A stretch of 64,000 nt of DNA from Nocardioides terrigena (GTDB lineage Bacteria; Actinomycetota; Actinomycetes; Propionibacteriales; Nocardioidaceae), in the NCBI RefSeq assembly GCF_003047265.1, contig NZ_PZYY01000011.1, forward strand, positions 1 through 64,000, read 5' to 3'. The notes below the pieces were generated by a model that was given only the letters and a program-made list of their open reading frames with translations, was not told the origin of the DNA and did no database searches. The first letter of the stretch is position 1. Each line of letters starts with the position of its first letter. The position numbers and the translations under genes are program-made. Of this stretch, positions 24,703 to 34,597 are shown in pieces.

Positions 24703-25812
24703 ATGACCTCCGACCCCACCCTCCGTGCGTCACCCCGTCCCGGTTCGGTCCTCGTCACCGGCGGCGCCGGATTCATCGGGTGCGCCCTGGCCGAACGCCT
24801 GGCTCCTCTCGCCGACCGCTGGGTCGTGCTGGACAACCTCCACCCCCAGGTGCACGCCGTGAGCGAGCGTCCCGCCGCCTTGCACGACGCGGCGCAACTG
24901 GTCGTGGGGGACGTCACCGACCCGGCCGCCTGGGACTCGTTGCTCACCGGGTTCCGTCCCGACGTGGTCGTGCACCTCGCGGCGGAGACGGGCACGGCCC
25001 AGTCGCTGAGCGAGAGCTCGCGTCACGGCAGGGTGAACGTCGTGGGCACGACCGAGCTCCTCGACGGCTTGACCCGAGCAGGTGTCGTTCCAGCGCAGCT
25101 CGTGCTGACGAGCAGCCGCGCCGTCTACGGCGAGGGCACGTGGCGCCGAGCCGACGGCTCGAGGTTCCAGCCGGGCGCCCGGACGCACGCGCAGCTCGCC
25201 GCGGGGCTGTGGGACTTCCCTGACGCTGAGCACCTCCCCAACTCGGCTGCAGAGACGGTTCCTGCGCCGTCGAGCGTCTACGGCAGCACCAAGCTTGCGC
25301 AGGAGCACATCCTGTCGTCGTGGGCCGGGTCGCACGACACGTCCTTGTCGGTGCTGCGCCTGCAGAACGTCTACGGCGTCGGCCAATCACTCACCAACCC
25401 CTACACCGGCATCGTGTCGCTGTTCTCCCAGATGGCCCGCGGGGGAAGGTCGATCCCGCTCTACGAGGACGGCGAGATCACCCGGGACTTCGTCTTCATC
25501 GACGACGTGGCAGACGCCCTGGTCGCAGCAATTGCCAGTCCACCCGAGCGATTCCGCCTCGTCGATGTCGGTACGGGCACGCGAACCACCATTCGCGACC
25601 TCGCGCGGACCGTGGCCGACTTCCATGGCGCTCCCGCCCCACACGTCACAGGTCAGTTCCGCGACGGCGATGTGCGTCACGCGGCCTGCGACATCACCGA
25701 GACCTTGGGGGCCCTCGATTGGTCGCCGCGCTGGGGTCTCGCGGATGGCATCGCGGCCCTGCAGGGGTGGATCGCCCAGCAGGCGGCCGCCGAAGCTCCG
25801 ACTAGCGGTTGA
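24703..25812 (+). CDS. NAD-dependent epimerase/dehydratase (SDR superfamily)
   Basis: This 369-residue extended SDR has SVLVTGGAGFIGCALAERL for NAD binding, DVVVHLAAETGTAQS, the catalytic SSRAVYGEG and SSVYGSTKLAQEH (YxxxK), and RLQNVYGVGQSLTNPYTGIVSLF. It fits nucleotide-sugar 4-epimerases or dehydratases supplying an activated sugar. A GAAAGG site lies 11 bases before the ATG. Its stop overlaps the stop of the convergent glycosyltransferase by 11 bases. The sugar is not assignable. Confidence 0.88.
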   Translation: MTSDPTLRASPRPGSVLVTGGAGFIGCALAERLAPLADRWVVLDNLHPQVHAVSERPAALHDAAQLVVGDVTDPAAWDSLLTGFRPDVVVHLAAETGTAQSLSESSRHGRVNVVGTTELLDGLTRAGVVPAQLVLTSSRAVYGEGTWRRADGSRFQPGARTHAQLAAGLWDFPDAEHLPNSAAETVPAPSSVYGSTKLAQEHILSSWAGSHDTSLSVLRLQNVYGVGQSLTNPYTGIVSLFSQMARGGRSIPLYEDGEITRDFVFIDDVADALVAAIASPPERFRLVDVGTGTRTTIRDLARTVADFHGAPAPHVTGQFRDGDVRHAACDITETLGALDWSPRWGLADGIAALQGWIAQQAAAEAPTSG

Positions 25813-27421
25813 GGATCTCGAGGTCGAACACCGCGGGGTGGCGGAGCATGGGCCACGCCGATGGCGCGGGCGTGAAGGAGTCGCGGCCGGGGATGCCCCA
25901 TCTCTCCACGACCCGCTGACGCTCCCACACGTGTGCCGATCGCTCGCGGGTCTGGGACTCGAAGTGGAAGAGCTCGCAGTTGGCCACCCACACGATGCGG
26001 AGACCGGCGGAGGTGACCTTGTAGCTCAGGTCGACGTCGTTGAAGTTGACCGGGAGCGACTCTGCGAACCCGCCGATCTGGTCGAAGGTGTCGCGTCGCA
26101 TGGCAGCGCAGGCGGCGGTGACACCGGAGACCTCCCGGTTGACGACCAGCTCGCCGAACGGACCGGACTCACTCCCGGGCCGGAAGCAGAAGGGGTGGTG
26201 GTAGTGCCCACCCCAGTAACCGTGCCCGGCGTGCTGAATGGTGCTGTCGGCGAAGTAGAGCTTGGCGCCGGTCATCCCGACGTCGGTCTCGTCGAGGGGC
26301 GCGACCAGCTGCTCGAGCCACCCGTGGCTGATGACCTCGACGTCGTCGTTGAGGAAGACCACCCGGTCCCCCGTGGAGTGCAGCACCCCCACGTTCATCT
26401 TGCGGCTGTAGTTGAACGGCTCATCGAACTCGACCAACCTCAATGAGTCCCCGGCCACGTCTCGCAGGTGGTCGAGCACCCCGTCGGGCGTGGGTGAGTC
26501 GTAGACGACCACCACCTCGACGTCGCCGTGGCTGGTCTTCTGCAGCGCGGTGCGCACGGCCTCGACGATGAGTTCGCGGCGCGTGCCGAAGACCGACGAG
26601 CTCTGCCCGATCGTGGGGATGACCAGCGAGACGCGGTGCTCGGCCGCCAGGTCCCGGACGATGCGGTAACGGCCGGCCTCGACGCCGTCCTGGACCGAGG
26701 CCCGGATGCCAACCCGGTCCAGGTGCTCCTGCACCGCCCTCTTCCCCGCCTCGTGCGCGTAGGGCTTGGCATCGATGTCGGCCGCAGCGGAGCCTACGAT
26801 CACCCGCCAGTGGTAGAGGACCTCCGGGATGTGGACGACCTCGCGGGCCACCTCACCGACCCTCAGCGCCAGGTCGTGGTCCTGGGAGCCGTCGAAGCCC
26901 GTCCGGAACCCGCCGACCCGCTCGAGCACCTCACGACGGATCACGGACAGGTGCGAGGTGTACATCTGACCCCGCAGACGCTCCGGCGACCAGTCGGGCT
27001 TGTGGAAGCGACCCCAGAACGTGCCGTCCTCGTCGACCTTGTCCTCGTCGGAGTAGAGGTAGTCCACCTCCGCACGATCGGCGATCTCCTCGGCGTTGCG
27101 TCGCAGCGCCTGGGGTGCCAGCAGGTCATCGTGGTCGAGGAGCACGACGAAGGTCCCCCGCGCGAGCGCGATGCCGTCGTTGCTCGCAGCGACGATGTGG
27201 CCGTTGTCGGCGCGCTCCACGAGCGTGATGCGCGGGTCGCGCTCGGCGTGGCCGCGTAGCAGCTCCCGGACCGCCTCGGACGGTGAGCGGTCGTCGACCA
27301 GGATGAGCTCCCAGTCGTCGAAGTCCTGGGCGAGCACCGACTCGATGGCCGCGTCCAGGACGTCCAGCGGAGGCTCGTAGACGGGCGTGACGATGGAGAA
27401 GAGCGGACCCGGCGAGCTCAC
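25802..27421 (-). CDS. double-domain family 2 glycosyltransferase
   Basis: This 539-residue cytoplasmic protein contains two GT-A units. The first (about residues 5-230) has FSIVTPVYEPP, LVDDRSPS and LLDHDDLLAP. The second (about 260-530) has SLVIPTIGQ, VVVYDSPTPDG, FLNDDVEVISHGWLEQLV and FNDVDLSYK. Tandem GT2 proteins of this type often build O-antigen-like or rhamnan chains, and the second unit resembles rhamnosyltransferases. The GTG start overlaps the preceding methyltransferase stop as GTGA. Confidence 0.87.
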   Translation of the reverse strand: MSSPGPLFSIVTPVYEPPLDVLDAAIESVLAQDFDDWELILVDDRSPSEAVRELLRGHAERDPRITLVERADNGHIVAASNDGIALARGTFVVLLDHDDLLAPQALRRNAEEIADRAEVDYLYSDEDKVDEDGTFWGRFHKPDWSPERLRGQMYTSHLSVIRREVLERVGGFRTGFDGSQDHDLALRVGEVAREVVHIPEVLYHWRVIVGSAAADIDAKPYAHEAGKRAVQEHLDRVGIRASVQDGVEAGRYRIVRDLAAEHRVSLVIPTIGQSSSVFGTRRELIVEAVRTALQKTSHGDVEVVVVYDSPTPDGVLDHLRDVAGDSLRLVEFDEPFNYSRKMNVGVLHSTGDRVVFLNDDVEVISHGWLEQLVAPLDETDVGMTGAKLYFADSTIQHAGHGYWGGHYHHPFCFRPGSESGPFGELVVNREVSGVTAACAAMRRDTFDQIGGFAESLPVNFNDVDLSYKVTSAGLRIVWVANCELFHFESQTRERSAHVWERQRVVERWGIPGRDSFTPAPSAWPMLRHPAVFDLEILNR

Positions 27422-28515
27422 CGGGCCATCCTCTTCACGCGGCTGGCCACCCGACGCGCCAAGGAGCGGTGCGAGGCGAGCTCCCCCTCGAGCTCCTCGA
27501 CGCGGCGTCGAGCGGCCTCGAGCTCCTTGGTCAGCACGCCTTGGCGGCGGTTGAGGCGCCGTGCCCTCGTCCGTACCTCCTCGCGCCGCGCCTTGACGAT
27601 CTTGACGCGGTTCTCGAATTTCTTCGCCCGGTAGAGGGCCAGGGCCAGGTCGCGGTTGAGCCGACCCACCTGCGCCTCGGTGCCGACCACGTGGTCGCGC
27701 ATCGTGAGCAGGTGGTGGTTGGCCTCGGACAGTTGCTCCTGCGTCTCGGACAGCTCCTGACGCAGCTGCGGGTCAGGTGAACCGGCGCGCACGCGCTCGG
27801 TGAGGTCGCTGATCTCGCGGTGTGCCTCCAGCAGGGCGGTGCGGATCTCGACGGAGGCCCCGATGAGCGGCGCGATGTGCGCCTCGTAGCGGTGCACCAG
27901 GTCGCGCGTGGTGACCGACGCGCGCTCGAAGAGCACGGCCCAGGGAGTGAGGAAGGACAGGTCGGCATCCGTGCGGCGGTAGAAGCCCCGCTCCGCCATC
28001 CACGCCGCCCAGGTGGCGGGTTGTTGGACGTTGACGTGGGTCGGCTCGCCGAAGTCGCTCGGGCTGGACGACAGGAGGATCGCGTCGGTGACGCTGCACA
28101 TGTGGTCGATCGCCCGCTGCGCCTCGTCCGAGGACATGTGCTCCAGCACCTCGATGCACGTCACGAGGTCGAAACGTCCCGCGATCGGGTCCGTCGCCGT
28201 CCCCACGAAGACCCGGTCGCGCACGTCCGGGTGCGCCCCGGCGATGGCGAACTCCGAGATGTCGAAGCCACGGGCATCGACACCACGCTCGACCAGTGCC
28301 TGCACGAGCAGCCCCTTGGCGCATCCGACGTCCAGCACCGTGCTCGGTGCCCGGAGGGCAACGATCCTCGTGGCCGCGCGCAGGAAGAACTCACGCCATG
28401 AAGCGGTGTCCCAGGAGTAGTCCTCCTCGCTGCCGAGGTGCGCGGCGTAGTAGTGGGCGGAGTAGTCGTCCGAGGACGTCGAGGTAGGGCTGGCGTGACT
28501 CGGTGAGTCCGGCAC
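27418..28515 (-). CDS. SAM-dependent methyltransferase with C-terminal coiled coil
   Basis: In this 365-residue protein, residues about 45-200 form a class I methyltransferase: STVLDVGCAKGLLVQALVE is the SAM loop, ARGFDIS the acidic residue, and FDLVTCIEVLEHMSSDEA motif IV. Residues about 235-365 are charged and heptad-rich (LRQELSETQEQLSEANHHL, then ELEAARRRVEELEGEL) and end in a basic tail, indicating a coiled coil. Proteins with this plan can cap glycan chains and measure their length, as WbdD does. AGGAG precedes the GTG by 8 bases, and TAGACT at 28554-28559 is a -10 candidate. Confidence 0.82.
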   Translation of the reverse strand: MPDSPSHASPTSTSSDDYSAHYYAAHLGSEEDYSWDTASWREFFLRAATRIVALRAPSTVLDVGCAKGLLVQALVERGVDARGFDISEFAIAGAHPDVRDRVFVGTATDPIAGRFDLVTCIEVLEHMSSDEAQRAIDHMCSVTDAILLSSSPSDFGEPTHVNVQQPATWAAWMAERGFYRRTDADLSFLTPWAVLFERASVTTRDLVHRYEAHIAPLIGASVEIRTALLEAHREISDLTERVRAGSPDPQLRQELSETQEQLSEANHHLLTMRDHVVGTEAQVGRLNRDLALALYRAKKFENRVKIVKARREEVRTRARRLNRRQGVLTKELEAARRRVEELEGELASHRSLARRVASRVKRMAR

Positions 28516-28553
28516 AGGAGTCGCTCCTGGTGGTTGGCGGCTTGCGTCGCGGA

Positions 28554-28559
28554 AGTCTA
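28554..28559 (-). promoter_or_regulatory. -10 candidate for the methyltransferase-GT2 unit
   Basis: TAGACT on the minus strand is about 40 bases before the GTG at 28515. TTGCCG 15 bases further upstream could be a -35 element. Confidence 0.4.
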
Positions 28560-28778
28560 ACGCGGCAACCGGATCGGCAAGACGGGTGCCGACGAGCCTC
28601 GAATGTGGACCGAGCGACCCACAGGGGACCACCTGCCCGACGACTCCTGCCGCCCTTCCAGCCGCTGCGACCTCGCGCTGAGCGGCCGCCATGACCTTCT
28701 CCCCCCAGACCCTCTTGTCCCGACCCTGCGCTCCGCCTCCCCCGTACTGTGGAGGTCCCGACCCGAGGAGCCCTCGCC

Positions 28779-29924
28779 GTGACCAAGGTCGTACGCCGCC
28801 CCGCCGCCGGGGCCACCGGCGCGCTCGCCGTCGCCCTCTGCGCGGTGCTCGTGCTGGCCGGGTGCTCGGGCGACCCGGACTCCGCCGGGTCGCCGCCGGA
28901 GTCGCCCGCCGCCACCTCCGCCGCCTCCCCCGAGGCGTCGGACACCACGTCCCCGTCCGCGTCGCCCTCCGCCTCCTCGTCCTCACCCACCGAGGAGCCC
29001 ACGGAGCAGCCCACCCGGCCCCCGCACCCGGTGTCGATGGCCGCCCTGTCCGCCGGCGAGCACCGCGGGGACCGGCTCCGGCTGGGGGCCGTGCGGGAGC
29101 GGACGGCCGCCTACACGTCGTACGACGTCACCTATCGCACCACGACCACCGACGACCGCGGGACGCGGCGATTCACGATCAGCGGGGTCCTCAACGTGCC
29201 GACGGGGCGCGGCCCGTTCCCCGCCGTCGTCCTGGCCCACGGCTACATCGACCCCGCCTACTACGTCCGCGGCCAGGGGATGACCCGCGAGCGGGGGGTC
29301 CTCGCGAGTCGCGGGTACGTCGCGCTGCACGTCGACTACCGCGGGCACGCCGAGTCGACGGACGACCCGCGCTCGGACCGGGACCTGCGCTTGGGCTACT
29401 CCGCCGACGTGATCGCGGCCGTCAAGGCCCTGCGCGCCGCCCGCGACGTGCCCGTCGACGACGACCGGGTAGCACTGATGGGCCGCTCGATGGGCGGCGG
29501 CGTGGTGATGAAGGCCCTCATCGCGGAGCCCGGGCTGGTGCAGGCGGGGTCGCTGTGGGCCTCGGTCTCCTCCCTGGAGGGTGAGAACTTCAACCAGTTC
29601 ATCCGGCCCGACGGCGACGCGCGCGAGGAGGCCATCGTGCAGGCCCACGGGCTGCCCGAGCAGCGACCGGACTTCTGGCGGGCCGCCTCGGCGCGGCCCT
29701 ACCTCGACGAGATCACCGAGCCGGTGCTCCTCGTGCACGGTCGCTTCGACGACACCTGTCCCCCGGCGTGGGCGCGCGCCACGCAGTCGGCCATGCAGCG
29801 GGCCGGGGTCGACAGCACCCTCGCGTGGTACGACGACGGGCACGCCTTCGGGCCCGCCTTCTTCGCCGGCATGGACCGCACCATCCGCTACTTCGACCAG
29901 CAGCTGGACGTCCGCCGCGGGTGA
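28779..29924 (+). CDS. lipoprotein alpha/beta hydrolase (exported esterase/peptidase-like)
   Basis: This 381-residue protein has a signal segment ending in the lipobox VLAGCS and a Ser/Pro/Thr-rich linker of about 60 residues. A hydrolase domain of the dienelactone hydrolase/S9-like type follows. VVLAHGY precedes the nucleophile GRSMGGG; HGRFDDTCP carries the Asp and DDGHAFG the His. GAGGAG precedes the GTG start by 8 bases. It should be anchored to the outer face of the membrane; the substrate is unknown. Confidence 0.85.
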   Translation: MTKVVRRPAAGATGALAVALCAVLVLAGCSGDPDSAGSPPESPAATSAASPEASDTTSPSASPSASSSSPTEEPTEQPTRPPHPVSMAALSAGEHRGDRLRLGAVRERTAAYTSYDVTYRTTTTDDRGTRRFTISGVLNVPTGRGPFPAVVLAHGYIDPAYYVRGQGMTRERGVLASRGYVALHVDYRGHAESTDDPRSDRDLRLGYSADVIAAVKALRAARDVPVDDDRVALMGRSMGGGVVMKALIAEPGLVQAGSLWASVSSLEGENFNQFIRPDGDAREEAIVQAHGLPEQRPDFWRAASARPYLDEITEPVLLVHGRFDDTCPPAWARATQSAMQRAGVDSTLAWYDDGHAFGPAFFAGMDRTIRYFDQQLDVRRG

Positions 29925-29939
29925 TGGCGCGGGTCGTCC

Positions 29940-30627
29940 TCAGGGCCGCGGCACGAGGCCGGTCCGCCCCTCCCAGGCACCGTGCTCGGAGATCGGCCGG
30001 AAGCGGTAGGTCGCGAACTCGTGGTGGAAGCCCCGGCGCTCCTGCTCGGCCATCGCGGCGGAGTGCCGCTGCGTCCCCGGGCCCTCCGAGCGACCGTGCA
30101 CCATCTCCTCCATCTCGCGCACGGTGCGCCAGATCGAGAACGTCGCGATCGTGCGGGGCGGCCGGAAGGCCGCGAGCGCGAGGGTGGCCGCCGGGTGGTC
30201 GCGTACGAGCCGCTCGGCCGGCTTAGCGGGGGACCTCGGCGAGGCGCATCCGGGCGAGGGTCACGGCGGCGACGGGCTCGTCCTGCTCCCACGACCCGGC
30301 GCGCACCGGCAGGCCGGGCAGCGCCGCCAGCGTCGACCAGCGCCGCAGGAACTCCAGGCGCACGTGCCACCCCGGCGCGAGCGACCGGCCGAGCGGGTCC
30401 TCCTCCAGGAAGCGGTCGACCGCGGCCTCGTCCCGCCACTGCGCGAAGACGGCCAGACGACCCAGCTGCAGGCGGTCGGGCGAGAAGGTGGGCGCCCCGA
30501 GCCGCATGAGCGACAACGACTCGGCGTGGTCGAGCCCGGAGGAGCGGCCGGGCACGGGCGGGCGCACCAGCGCCCGGGCACCCACGGAGGCCGGGACCTC
30601 GGCGAGGTGGAAGGTGTGGATCGTCAC
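29940..30627 (-). pseudogene. spheroidene monooxygenase (CrtA)-like gene, frameshifted
   Basis: The first part (start GTG 30627, stop TAA 30223-30225) encodes 134 residues including TFHLAEVP, LMRLGAPTFSP and GWHVRLEFLRRW. A different frame immediately continues with KPAERLVRDHPAATLALAAF, ATFSIWRTVREMEEMVHGR and HHEFATYRFRP to the stop at 29940. Together they cover one CrtA-like protein of about 230 residues. The break is at EVPR-stop/KPAERL; relatives, as I recall them, read roughly EVPRFLRWGKP there, which would mean about 14 bases are missing. The start overlaps the DUF4166 stop as GTGA. It is either a recent pseudogene or a sequence error. Confidence 0.75.
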
Positions 30628-31463
30628 CGGGCGCGCCCCAGCTTGTAGTGGAGCCGGACCGCCGAGGCGTTCCAGAGGCGCAGCTCGTGGTCGGTGCGCG
30701 GGACGCCGTCGGGGTCGACGTACACGTGGAACCTCTCGTGGAGGGGCACCCGGGCCGCATGGTCGCCGGCGTCCCGTACGACGACGTACGCGCCGTCCTG
30801 GCCGAACGCGCCGCTCGGCGACTCCATGAGGAGCCCGCCGTCGTCGACGACCGACGGGCGCAGGAACACCTGGACGTTGCCAGACTCGAGCGGGAACGCG
30901 ACGTGGACGCTCGCCCGGTCGGCCCCCGGGAGGGTGCGCGTCGAGTAGGCACCGCTGAACGCGGTGCGACCGCTCCGGCGCAGCGTGCGCGTCCAGGCGG
31001 CCGCGACCTGGACGCCCCGGTGGTCGCGGATGGGCGTGACCTGGCTGGTCATCCCGTGCGCCACGTCGAGCGGGCGCATCGGCAGGGCGAGCTGCTCGAC
31101 CCGCCGGCCCCACAACCGGGCGACCAGCTCGCCCGCCGGCCAGAAGAGCGGAGACCAGCCGGTCCACACCTCCATCTGCCACGCCGCGGTGTTCTCGTAG
31201 AAGTCGCGGATCTCCGGGCGCAGTCGTCGCGCGTCGAAGCCGGGTCCGTCGAGGGCGGCCATGGACGGCAGCAGGCCGGCCGTCGGGTCGTCCTCGACCA
31301 CGGTCCCACCGTGCCGTGCAGCCTCGGCCTCCAGCCACGCCGACGTCACCTTCGACGAGTGACTGACGGGCGCGTCCAGCCACCGCTCCCGTCCGTCGAG
31401 GTCGACCGCCCGGCCCGTGAGCCGCCAGAACTTCCGGGACCCGAGGTCCAGCACCTGATGCAC
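30624..31463 (-). CDS. DUF4166-like protein
   Basis: This 279-residue protein of no known activity contains the features I associate with DUF4166: FYENTAAWQMEVWTGWSPLFWP in mid-protein, TRTLRRSGRTAFSGAYSTR, and FPLESGNVQVFLRPSV. It has no signal peptide or membrane segment. It starts with GTG 7 bases after a CAGACT box and is coupled to the broken CrtA-like gene by a 4-base overlap, suggesting joint action on a lipid or terpenoid substrate. That functional link is inference. Confidence 0.7.
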   Translation of the reverse strand: MHQVLDLGSRKFWRLTGRAVDLDGRERWLDAPVSHSSKVTSAWLEAEAARHGGTVVEDDPTAGLLPSMAALDGPGFDARRLRPEIRDFYENTAAWQMEVWTGWSPLFWPAGELVARLWGRRVEQLALPMRPLDVAHGMTSQVTPIRDHRGVQVAAAWTRTLRRSGRTAFSGAYSTRTLPGADRASVHVAFPLESGNVQVFLRPSVVDDGGLLMESPSGAFGQDGAYVVVRDAGDHAARVPLHERFHVYVDPDGVPRTDHELRLWNASAVRLHYKLGRAR

Positions 31464-31470
31464 GGGGCGG

Positions 31471-31476
31471 AGTCTG
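31471..31476 (-). promoter_or_regulatory. -10 box of a likely leaderless promoter
   Basis: CAGACT on the minus strand ends 7 bases before the GTG at 31463. The same hexamer and spacing precede the genes at 33596 and 61863. Confidence 0.5.
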
Positions 31477-31491
31477 GCACGCAGCCGGGGC

Positions 31492-33474
<1,983 letters not shown>

Positions 33475-33582
33475 GCGAGAAGCACCTCGGAGAGTCGGGG
33501 GAAGGACCAGCCCTCAAGGGTACGCCGCGCACGGCGGTGCGCGAAAAGCCACCGGCCGGTCGAAAGTGCTGGCCCCACCGGG

Positions 33583-33588
33583 CAGACT
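33583..33588 (+). promoter_or_regulatory. -10 box of a likely leaderless promoter
   Basis: CAGACT ends 7 bases before the GTG at 33596, and no ribosome binding site is visible. Confidence 0.5.
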
Positions 33589-33595
33589 TCACTGC

Positions 33596-34594
33596 GTGAC
33601 ACGACGGGAGCAGCTGGGGCGCGCGGTGCTGCTGGTGCTCGTGCTCGGCGTGATCGCCGCACTCGTCGTGGTCGACCGCCGACGCGGCGCCGACCTGCCC
33701 GAGGGCATCGACGCCGGCGCGACGCCCACGCCGTCGGTCACCATCGAGACCCCCCTGCCGTCCGCGGACGGGACGGCGAAGCCCGGCAGGCCGGAGAAGC
33801 CCCGCGCGGGCGCCACGGAGGAGATCCCCACTCCCCCGCCCGGCATCGAGGCGATCGCGTGCCGCAAGCTCCAGGAGTCCGTCGACGTCCGGGTCGTCTC
33901 CTTCAACACCCACCGGTCCTTCGGCGGCATCGCGACGGTCGCGCAGGAGATCCGTGCGCTCGACCCCGACATCGTGCTGCTGCAGGAGATCGACCGCTTC
34001 CACGGTCGTACGGGCGGCATCGACCAGGTCGCCTACTTCGCCGAGGCGCTGGGCATGGAGGGCGCCTTCAGCCCCAACGTCGTGCAGGGCAACGGGCAGT
34101 ACGGCACGGCCATCCTGTCCCGCTTCGAGATCATCGACTCCGGACGCTTCCCGCTGCCCAACTCCGCCGGCGGCGAGCCGCGCGGGCTCCAGTGGGCCGG
34201 CCTCGAGGTCGGCGGCCAGGAGGTGCGGGTCTACAACACCCACCTCCAGAACAAGCTGGTCGGGCTCCGTGAGGCCCAGGCCCGCCACGTGGCCGGCATC
34301 CTCGCCGGCGAGGAGCAGCCGACCATCCTCGGCGGCGACATGAACGCGACCGCCAACACGCCGACCCTCGGCCCGCTGCTGGCGCAGCTGGTCGACGCCT
34401 GGCCCGTCGCCGGCTCGGGTCCCGAGGGCACCGGCCCCAACGGCTCGCGCATCGACTTCGTGATGGCCAGCCCGACCCTCGAGCCGCGCGGCGCCCAGGC
34501 GATGCGCTCGTCCGTCTCGGACCACGCGCGGGTCGTCGTCGACTACGTGGTGCCGGCCTCGACCGACTGCCCGACGCGCAAGCGCCGGGCCTGA
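33596..34594 (+). CDS. membrane-anchored endonuclease/exonuclease/phosphatase-fold protein
   Basis: This 332-residue protein has one N-terminal membrane helix (AVLLVLVLGVIAALVVV), a Pro-rich linker, then an EEP domain. VRVVSFNTHRSFGG, ILLQEI-like VLLQEIDRFHG, YNTHLQNK, GGDMNATANTP and VSDHARVVVDY supply the metal-binding Asn/Glu and the catalytic Asp and His. It should act outside the membrane as a phosphodiesterase or nuclease. I chose the GTG at 33596 because of the -10 box and the helix. It converges with rodA, 3 bases between stops. Confidence 0.85.
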   Translation: MTRREQLGRAVLLVLVLGVIAALVVVDRRRGADLPEGIDAGATPTPSVTIETPLPSADGTAKPGRPEKPRAGATEEIPTPPPGIEAIACRKLQESVDVRVVSFNTHRSFGGIATVAQEIRALDPDIVLLQEIDRFHGRTGGIDQVAYFAEALGMEGAFSPNVVQGNGQYGTAILSRFEIIDSGRFPLPNSAGGEPRGLQWAGLEVGGQEVRVYNTHLQNKLVGLREAQARHVAGILAGEEQPTILGGDMNATANTPTLGPLLAQLVDAWPVAGSGPEGTGPNGSRIDFVMASPTLEPRGAQAMRSSVSDHARVVVDYVVPASTDCPTRKRRA

Positions 34595-34597
34595 GGC

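Noticed and set aside
29940..30627. Programmed ribosomal frameshifting in the CrtA-like gene
   Set aside because: The junction has a run of C bases but no slippery heptamer with a downstream pseudoknot that I can see. Several family residues appear to be missing, which a simple shift would not explain.
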